This document shows positions 8,403 through 13,539 of a DNA stretch of 23,154 nucleotides, one piece after another (positions within the stretch are counted from its first letter, which is position 1; every line of letters begins with the position of its first letter). Both the position numbers and the translations under genes were made by a program. The stretch is from DASPKW01 sp038244055 (lineage in GTDB: Bacteria; Planctomycetota; Phycisphaerae; Tepidisphaerales; Tepidisphaeraceae), in contig JBBRTW010000050.1 of assembly GCA_038244055.1 (NCBI GenBank), positions 1 through 23,154 of the forward strand. The letters run 5' to 3'. The notes beneath the pieces were generated by a model that saw only the letters and a list, made by a program, of their open reading frames with translations, had not been told where the DNA came from and made no database searches.

Positions 8403-8849
8403 ATGGGACGTCGATTGGCAGGTTTGAGCGCGGCGGTGTTGGCTTCGGCCGGTTTTGTTTCGATGGTATCCATGGCCCCGTCGGCGCGGGCGGCCGATGC
8501 CAAGGGCGTCGAGTTTTTCGAGGCGAAGATTCGGCCGATCCTGGCCCAGTCCTGCGTCCGGTGTCACGGAGAGGAAAAACAAAAGGGCGGCCTGCGCCTC
8601 GACACCCGCGAGAACCTCCTCAAGGGCGGCAAGGAAGAAGAAAAAGTCACCAAGGTCATCGAACCCGGCGACCCCGCCAAGTCGCTGATCATCGAGGCCG
8701 TCGAATACAAGAACGAAGACCTCTCCATGCCGCCCCCCAAGAAAAAGGTGAGCCAGAAGCTGGCGGATGACAAGATCGCCCTCTTGAAGGAATGGGTGAA
8801 GATGGGCGCGCCGTATGGGGATAAGCCGGTTGAGGCGGTTAAGGAGTGA
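8403..8849 (+). CDS. Planctomycete-type mono-haem cytochrome c (PSCyt1-like), stand-alone
   Basis: A 148-residue periplasmic protein. AGGAG at 8391-8395 sets the start at 8403. The signal peptide ends near ARAAD (about 28-32). The haem-binding motif is CVRCH at 51-55, set in FEAKIRPILAQSCVRCHGEEKQKGGLRLD. This is the hallmark of the planctomycete cytochrome C domain, which is usually fused to PSD1-type domains in far larger proteins. LSMPP at 107-111 supplies a likely axial Met109, and KVIEPGDPAKSLII is the typical middle segment. Here the module stands alone, as a small soluble electron carrier. The redox partner is not in the window. The following gene is on the same strand but separated by a strong hairpin. 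Confidence 0.88.
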   Translation: MGRRLAGLSAAVLASAGFVSMVSMAPSARAADAKGVEFFEAKIRPILAQSCVRCHGEEKQKGGLRLDTRENLLKGGKEEEKVTKVIEPGDPAKSLIIEAVEYKNEDLSMPPPKKKVSQKLADDKIALLKEWVKMGAPYGDKPVEAVKE

Positions 8850-8867
8850 TCGCGGGCTGGTTGGATT

Positions 8868-8952
8868 AAAGACAATGAGACGATGAGACAATGAGAAAAG
8901 GCAAGAGCCTTCCCCTCTCATTGTCTCATCTTCTCATTGTCTCATTGTCTTT
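8868..8952. repeat. Long intergenic hairpin built from inverted octamer repeats
   Basis: The left arm 8871-8896 (units ATGAGACG, ATGAGACA, ATGAGA) pairs with the right arm 8916-8941 (units TCTCATTG, TCTCATCT, TCTCATTG) over 26 bp with one mismatch. An inner stem AAGGC/GCCTT caps the loop. Because the arms are period-8 tandem repeats, a second register is possible (8868-8881 with 8939-8952). A TCTTTTT tract ends the element. It could work as a terminator for the cytochrome gene or hinder read-through into the methyltransferase gene 24 nt downstream. Confidence 0.85.
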
Positions 8953-8976
8953 TTCTCCACCTCGCAAGGCTGCCCC

Positions 8977-9864
8977 ATGCCCATGCCGCGCCCGACGACA
9001 ATACAGGCCGACATTCAGCAGGGTGATTGTCTCGACATCCTCGCGGAGGTCGCGGATGACACCTTCGATCTGATCTTCACCTCGCCGCCATACGCCGACC
9101 GCCGCGCCAAGACCTATGGCGGCGTCAAGCCGGAGAAATACGTCGAATGGTTCGCGCCGCGCGCCAAGGAATTCCTGCGCGTGCTCAAGCCGACGGGGAC
9201 GTTTGTCTTGAACATCAAGGAGAAGGTGGAGGCCGGCCAGCGGCATACTTATGTGATGGAACTCATTCTCGAACTGCGCCGCCAGGGGTGGCTCTGGACC
9301 GAGGAATTCATCTGGCATAAGAAGAACTGCCACCCCGGCAAATGGCCCAACCGCTTCCGCGATGCGTGGGAGCGCTGCCTGCAATTCAACAAGACCAAGA
9401 CCTTCAAGATGAACCAGGATGCGGTGCGGGTTCCGATGGGGGACTGGGCCAAGGCGCGCCTGAAGAAACTGGGGAAGAACGATGTGGTGCGGTACGCTTC
9501 ACAGGTGAAATCCGGATTCGGCAAGAACGTCGCCAACTGGGTGGGGCGGACGCTGGCGTATCCTTCGAATGTTCTGCACATGCCGACGGAATGCGGCAAT
9601 AAAAATCACAGCGCGACTTTTCCAAAGGCGCTGCCGGAGTGGTTCATCAAGCTGTTCACGGATCAAGGCGATTATGTGCTCGACCCCTTTGTGGGCAGCG
9701 GGACGACTTCAATCGTCGCCAAAGGGCTGGCGAGGAATTCTCTCGGGATCGATATCCTCGCGGAATACTGCAAGGAGTCGCGGGAAGGGCTCAAGCAGAG
9801 CAAGGCCGCAAAAGTAGCTCGACATTCCGATGTCGAGTCGGCCGGTCTATTCGAGTCGGCATAG
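8977..9864 (+). CDS. Solitary DNA methyltransferase, beta class (N4-cytosine or N6-adenine)
   Basis: A 295-residue S-adenosylmethionine-dependent DNA methylase. The catalytic motif IV, TSPPY (35-39, in FDLIFTSPPYADRR), precedes the SAM-binding motif I, DPFVGSGTT (236-244), which is the beta-class order. QGDCLDIL (15-22) and SLGIDI (255-260) are further family motifs, and HSATFPKALPEWFIKLFT (211-228) is the segment ahead of motif I. TSPPY favours N4-cytosine methylation, but some adenine enzymes share it. No restriction endonuclease, specificity subunit or other defence gene is adjacent, so it looks like an orphan methylase. AAGG seven bases before ATG 8977 is a weak ribosome-binding site; ATG 8983 is an alternative. 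The last 16 or so codons (from about 9815) include a dispersed palindrome and look like a recent extension. Confidence 0.88.
   Translation: MPMPRPTTIQADIQQGDCLDILAEVADDTFDLIFTSPPYADRRAKTYGGVKPEKYVEWFAPRAKEFLRVLKPTGTFVLNIKEKVEAGQRHTYVMELILELRRQGWLWTEEFIWHKKNCHPGKWPNRFRDAWERCLQFNKTKTFKMNQDAVRVPMGDWAKARLKKLGKNDVVRYASQVKSGFGKNVANWVGRTLAYPSNVLHMPTECGNKNHSATFPKALPEWFIKLFTDQGDYVLDPFVGSGTTSIVAKGLARNSLGIDILAEYCKESREGLKQSKAAKVARHSDVESAGLFESA
9818..9837. repeat. Dispersed 20-nt palindrome (copy 2), inside the methyltransferase gene
   Basis: This is the exact reverse complement of 6778-6797: stem CTCGACAT/ATGTCGAG, loop TCCG. Flanking similarity extends a little on both sides (a GTA upstream, GTCGGCCGG-like downstream). 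Here it encodes the residues around RHSDVES near the methylase C-terminus. Confidence 0.8.
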
Positions 9865-9879
9865 GCGGCACCAATAAAA

Positions 9880-9925
9880 ATTGAACCGTGAAACGCGGCT
9901 CCGCCCTTTTTCACGCCAATTCAAT
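9880..9925. terminator. Candidate bidirectional terminator hairpin
   Basis: ATTGAA (9880-9885) pairs with TTCAAT (9920-9925), GTGAAA (9888-9893) pairs with TTTCAC (9909-9914), and GCGG/CCGC can pair inside. The nested structure lies exactly between the convergent methyltransferase and solute-binding-protein genes. A-rich and T-rich tracts lie to either side of the core, as expected for a two-way terminator. Confidence 0.45.
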
Positions 9926-9948
9926 CAATGCAGTAGAAGGAGCAGAAA

Positions 9949-11823
9949 TCACGGACCCGCTTTCGCCTCGCGTTGAGCGGCTTCGTAATTCCTGCGAAAC
10001 TCGATCGTCCATTCTTTCATATATTCGAGGCGATCGTACTTCTTGGAAAAATCGGGGGCGGTGCGCCAATTCAATTCGCGCGGGGATTTTTCGCCGCCGT
10101 CTTTGGGGGAGAGTTGCACTGTCGGCAAAGCCTGTAGCGCGGCCATCGCCCCGGGGAGTTTTGCGGGGCCGCCGTGATCGTTGATGGTTTGCCAGGCGTC
10201 CTTGAGTTCATCGCCGGCGTCCATGCACATGGCGCGAACCAGGTCGCGCTGGATGCCGAAATGCGAGCCGGTCCAGCGCGGGTAGTAGATGAAATTCTTC
10301 GCCAGCTCGTAGGGATCGATACCGGGGTCGGCGAGGTTGTCGGCCGCGTGCTTCACATGTTCGAGATGGCGCTGCTGTAAAACGGGATTGGTGGATGGAT
10401 AAAAATCGCGGCGGACCGGCACCCGGCGGAGTGCGAATTTCTCCGGCCCGCCGGGCTCGCCCGGGCGGTAGCACCAGAGTTGCTGGCCTTCTTCTGAAAG
10501 GACGAACTCGATGAAGCGCACGGCGATCTGGCGGCGCTCTTTGCGGAGGGCGGGCGTATCCGCGCCGCCGCCCGCGCCGCGCATGAGGCTGACTGGATCG
10601 CAGGAGACACTGGAGCCGCCGAGGGGGGTGATGTAGACCATCCGCGCTTTGCCGGCCGGATCGCTGGAGGTTTCGGCCTGGAACCGGCCGTAGAAATCGA
10701 TGCACATGCCCACGGCCGCATCGCCGGCGGAGACATCGATGGGCACCTTGGAGGCCGAATCGGTGAAGTAGCGGGCATTGGCCCCGATGAGCTGGACCAG
10801 CTTGATGCCCTCCAGCCAGCCGCGCTCGATGGCCTGCTGATAGGCGGGCGGGACCTCGGGCGGGAGGTCCCAGGGTTTGTAGGCGGCCCCGCGCTGCTTC
10901 TTGAGATCGCCGATGGATTTCTCGAAGGCGGCGATCTTCGCATCATCGAAACCGGCGGCGAGGACCGTATCGTGAATCTTCTGATGAATCATCATCTCGA
11001 AGGCTTTGGAGGCGGTGCCGGATTTGGTGGGATCGACCATGCCGAGGCTCTTGAAGTAGATCGGGTCCGCCAGATCGTCCCACAGCGCCGGCGGCCGCCC
11101 GATCCTCAAATCCGCCAATCGATCCGAGTTGTAGCAAATCCCAAACGTGCTCACCGCATTGCCGAAGACCGTGGGGGTCCGCCAGATTTCGCCGGAGACT
11201 TTTTCGGGAATGAGGAGGGAGTCCTGAGTTGAGGGCGGAGAGTCCTGAGTGCTGAGTCGTGAGTGCTGAGTGGTTGCAGTGGGGTTAAGGGTGAAGAGGC
11301 CCTTGGGCTCCTGGCCGGGTTTCCAGGGGGGAACGGTCAGGCCCTGCGAGAATGCGTAGGAGTGGTCGAATTCGCCGCCGCCGAAGAAGAGGTCGATGCG
11401 GGAGGAGAAGGCCTCGGGGTCATCGATGGAGCGGGCTTCGTTGTAGAGGACGAGTTGATCGGGATCGGTGGGCGGTCGCGTGGCGACCAAGGCCTCGCTG
11501 CCATTTTCGGGCCAGGGTTTGGAGTGGGTGCGTTCCCACCAGCCGCGGACGGCGGCGGCGTGTTCACCGGTGAGGTAGCGCGAGGTTTCGGTGGTGCCGC
11601 CGGGGACGCGCCAGTCGATCTTGACGGCGCGGCCGAAGTTTTTCTGATGCCACTTGGAGAAGCCGCGCTCGAACTCGTAGCGGATGGCTTCGTTATGGAC
11701 AGTCACAACGACCAGAACCGTATCGCCTTCTTTCCAGCCTGTCGCCCCGCCCTCGCGGCGCAGGAGGAAAGGAAGGGCGATGAGCGCGAGGAGGAGGAAG
11801 ATGATGGTGGCGGGCTTCCACAT
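9949..11823 (-). CDS. Membrane-anchored ABC-type extracellular solute-binding protein
   Basis: A 624-residue protein, much longer than usual binding proteins (about 330-450). It begins with an uncleaved-looking hydrophobic anchor (MWKPATIIFLLLALIALPFLL). Periplasmic binding-protein features follow: TVLVVVTVHNEAIRYEFERGFSKWHQ near the start, then GNAVSTFGICYNSDRLADL with PPALWDDLADP, then DAAVGMCIDFYGRF, and VRFIEFVLSEEGQQLW near the close of the fold. These are typical of the iron(III)/polyamine-like extracellular family. About 150 further residues (NPVLQQRHLEHVK onward) are not part of a standard fold. The ATG at 11823 is preferred to an in-frame GTG at 11844, which lies inside a dispersed decamer repeat. 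It probably follows the ATPase gene in one transcript, but no permease gene is present. A heptamer-repeat insertion lies at 11216-11271. Confidence 0.82.
   Translation of the reverse strand: MWKPATIIFLLLALIALPFLLRREGGATGWKEGDTVLVVVTVHNEAIRYEFERGFSKWHQKNFGRAVKIDWRVPGGTTETSRYLTGEHAAAVRGWWERTHSKPWPENGSEALVATRPPTDPDQLVLYNEARSIDDPEAFSSRIDLFFGGGEFDHSYAFSQGLTVPPWKPGQEPKGLFTLNPTATTQHSRLSTQDSPPSTQDSLLIPEKVSGEIWRTPTVFGNAVSTFGICYNSDRLADLRIGRPPALWDDLADPIYFKSLGMVDPTKSGTASKAFEMMIHQKIHDTVLAAGFDDAKIAAFEKSIGDLKKQRGAAYKPWDLPPEVPPAYQQAIERGWLEGIKLVQLIGANARYFTDSASKVPIDVSAGDAAVGMCIDFYGRFQAETSSDPAGKARMVYITPLGGSSVSCDPVSLMRGAGGGADTPALRKERRQIAVRFIEFVLSEEGQQLWCYRPGEPGGPEKFALRRVPVRRDFYPSTNPVLQQRHLEHVKHAADNLADPGIDPYELAKNFIYYPRWTGSHFGIQRDLVRAMCMDAGDELKDAWQTINDHGGPAKLPGAMAALQALPTVQLSPKDGGEKSPRELNWRTAPDFSKKYDRLEYMKEWTIEFRRNYEAAQREAKAGP
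11216..11271 (-). repeat. Heptamer tandem repeat (ACTCNNN) x8 within coding sequence
   Basis: Read on the minus strand the units are ACTCAGC, ACTCACG, ACTCAGC, ACTCAGG, ACTCTCC, GCCCTCA, ACTCAGG, ACTCCCT. Three units (21 nt) equal seven codons, so the protein shows a seven-residue rhythm: QHSRLSTQDS, then PPSTQDS. The tract encodes a Ser/Thr/Gln/Asp-rich linker of about 19 residues between GLFTLNP and the resumed conserved sequence at IPEKVSGEIWRTP. Confidence 0.85.
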
Positions 11824-11840
11824 AAGCAAAACCAATTTAG

Positions 11841-11870
11841 CCACAGATGAGCACAGATATTCACAGATGA
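11841..11870 (-). repeat. Decamer tandem repeat x3 (minus orientation)
   Basis: On the minus strand three 10-nt units are TCATCTGTGA, ATATCTGTGC and TCATCTGTGG. They share the ATCTGTG core. The last unit contains the GTG at 11844 that opens the longest reading frame of the binding protein. A related set in opposite orientation lies at 12006-12035. Confidence 0.85.
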
Positions 11871-11911
11871 TTCAAAATGCCGACTCAAACAACTGCGATG
11901 ATCCACGGGAA

Positions 11912-11975
11912 AGGGTCGGGAGCCGGGGATTGATTGTTGGCAAACTGGCATTTCTCGCGGCCGGCTCCCGACCCT
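11912..11975. repeat. Perfect 15-bp inverted repeat, intergenic stem-loop
   Basis: AGGGTCGGGAGCCGG (11912-11926) and CCGGCTCCCGACCCT (11961-11975) are perfect reverse complements around a 34-nt loop. The GC-rich stem lies between the ATPase and binding-protein genes of the importer. It may attenuate or process a common transcript, or be a miniature mobile element; no T-run follows on either strand. Confidence 0.8.
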
Positions 11976-12005
11976 GAACGCCACGGTCTTGGTTGATACT
12001 CAATT

Positions 12006-12071
12006 CATCTGTGTTCATCTGTGCGCATCCGTGGCTGAGTTCTCTTCGTGCTCTTCGTGTTATTCGTGGTT
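12006..12071 (+). repeat. Decamer x3 followed by nonamer x3 tandem repeats
   Basis: CATCTGTGTT, CATCTGTGCG and CATCCGTGGC (12006-12035) are followed by TTCGTGCTC, TTCGTGTTA and TTCGTGGTT (12045-12071). The nonamers overlap the 3' end of the ABC ATPase gene and supply its last residues (NHE) and stop codon. Confidence 0.85.
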
Positions 12072-13184
12072 ATCCAATACGACGACATCGCGCGGGTCGA
12101 TGAAGACCTGGGTTTCCTGGCGCGCTTCATCGCGAGCGACGATCTTTGGATTCAGTTCGAAGGCTTTGACTGTTGTCGACTGCCCATTCCTCTCGAACGT
12201 CAGTTGATGCTGGGCCATCTCGCCGAGGTAGACCGTATCATGCACGACCGCCTGAAACGAATTGGGAATGCCCGGTTCGCCGCCGACCCAGACGTGGAAG
12301 GATTCGGGGCGGATGGAGAGGGTGACCTTGCGGCCTTCGGGCAGGCCGGCGGGGGCGCTGCTGGTGATGATCCGGCCAATCGCGGTATCGATCCCGGCCA
12401 GGCGGATTTCCTCGGGCTGGTTGGCCATGGGCGGGACATCGGTTGAGCCGAGGAAGGTCCCTTCGATGAAATTGGTCTCGCCCATGAACTGGGCGACGAA
12501 CTTGTTGGCGGGGCGCTGATAGAGGTCCTGCGGGCGGCCGATTTGCTCGATTCGGCCGCCATTCAAAACGGCCATGCGGTCGGCGATGGAGAGGGCTTCC
12601 TTCTGATCGTGGGTGACGTAGATCGCGGTCAGGCCGGCCGAGCGGCAAATTCGGCGGATTTCCGAGCGCATCTCCAGGCGCAGCTTGGCATCGAGATTGG
12701 AGAGCGGCTCGTCCAGGAGAAGGCAATCGGGGCGCACGACCAGGGCGCGGGCCAGGGCCACGCGCTGCTGCTGGCCGCCGGAAAGCTCGTTGGGTTTGCG
12801 CTTGCCGTATTCTTCCATGCGCACGAGTTTGAGCGCCTCGGCGACGCGGGCGGTTTGCTCGGCTTTGTCGGCCGAGCGGATTTCCAGGCCGAAGCGGATG
12901 TTCTCCTCGACCGTCATGTGCGGCCAGAGGGCGTAGGATTGGAAGCACATGACGGCGTTGCGCTTCTCGGTGCCGAGGTCGGTGACATCGCGATCGTTGA
13001 AGAGTATCCGGCCGGTCGAGGGGGCGAGCAGGCCGGCGATGATGCGGAGGAGCGTCGACTTGCCGCAGCCGGAAGGGCCCAGGAGAAAGAAGACCTCGCC
13101 GGCAAGAATATTTAGATTGACGTCGGCCAGCGCCTGGGTTGGCCCGAAGGATTTGGAAATGTTCTCGATGGTGACGGATGTCAT
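12060..13184 (-). CDS. ABC transporter ATP-binding protein with TOBE domain (PotA/UgpC/FbpC-type)
   Basis: A 374-residue importer ATPase. The nucleotide-binding domain has Walker A GPSGCGKST (36-44), Q-loop Gln82, signature LSGGQQQ (134-140), Walker B CLLLDEP (154-160) and H-loop His192. Residues about 235-370 form the C-terminal regulatory TOBE-like domain, with LSIRPESFHVW (289-299) and VHDTVYLGEM (314-323). This layout is the sugar/polyamine/iron uptake class. It powers transport for a membrane permease, which should pair with the binding protein encoded next (237 nt downstream), but the permease gene is missing from this window. No ribosome-binding site is obvious before ATG 13184. The C-terminal NHE and stop are formed by the nonamer repeat at 12045-12071. 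Confidence 0.92.
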   Translation of the reverse strand: MTSVTIENISKSFGPTQALADVNLNILAGEVFFLLGPSGCGKSTLLRIIAGLLAPSTGRILFNDRDVTDLGTEKRNAVMCFQSYALWPHMTVEENIRFGLEIRSADKAEQTARVAEALKLVRMEEYGKRKPNELSGGQQQRVALARALVVRPDCLLLDEPLSNLDAKLRLEMRSEIRRICRSAGLTAIYVTHDQKEALSIADRMAVLNGGRIEQIGRPQDLYQRPANKFVAQFMGETNFIEGTFLGSTDVPPMANQPEEIRLAGIDTAIGRIITSSAPAGLPEGRKVTLSIRPESFHVWVGGEPGIPNSFQAVVHDTVYLGEMAQHQLTFERNGQSTTVKAFELNPKIVARDEARQETQVFIDPRDVVVLDNHE

Positions 13185-13275
13185 TGCGAGAGGATTGTAT
13201 CGACTGGCCGCGCCATGTCGCGGGGAGGGCGCGGCGCTTTAATCCAATCTGGATCATGCAGAAGAGGCTTGGTCA

Positions 13276-13506
13276 CTATTTGGTGTGTCTCTCGCCGACC
13301 AGGCACGACGCCCCCATACACCCCACCACATCAATCACCATCGCCCCCACCCGAAACCCCGCCCCCGCCGCCGCAAGATAATACGGATCGATCCCCCTCC
13401 CCCCGCTCACCAGGTGCGACCGCGCCGCTTCCCCAAGCTCCGAAAGCGACTCATCCACAGGCTCCTGCTCCATCCCCGCCGATTCTACCCCCGCAGCCAT
13501 GAACAT
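13276..13506 (-). CDS. Small protein of unknown function
   Basis: A 76-residue protein, not recognised. The start at 13506 has AGAGGG a few bases upstream; the frame is open to 13536 and ATG 13500 is another option. Third codon positions are strongly G or C in this frame, while the other strand would give a low-complexity proline-rich peptide, so the minus-strand gene is favoured. The N-terminus is acidic (EQEPVDESLSELGEAARS). The second half is Gly/Ala-rich and hydrophobic with one arginine (DPYYLAAAGAGFRVGAMVIDVVGCMGASC), ending in two cysteines and a basic tail. It precedes the ABC ATPase on the same strand by 91 nt and could share its transcript. It could also be an unexpressed frame. Confidence 0.5.
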   Translation of the reverse strand: MFMAAGVESAGMEQEPVDESLSELGEAARSHLVSGGRGIDPYYLAAAGAGFRVGAMVIDVVGCMGASCLVGERHTK

Positions 13507-13539
13507 TCCGCCCTCTTTGCGGTAGTGATGGTGCAACCC

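Noticed and set aside
8977..9864. A complete restriction-modification system
   Set aside because: Only the methyltransferase is present. The flanking genes are a cytochrome and a solute-binding protein, with no endonuclease-like frame in the gaps.
11824..11844. GTG at 11844 as the start of the solute-binding protein
   Set aside because: The GTG and the preceding bases belong to a dispersed decamer repeat; the ATG at 11823 begins directly at the membrane anchor. It cannot be fully excluded.
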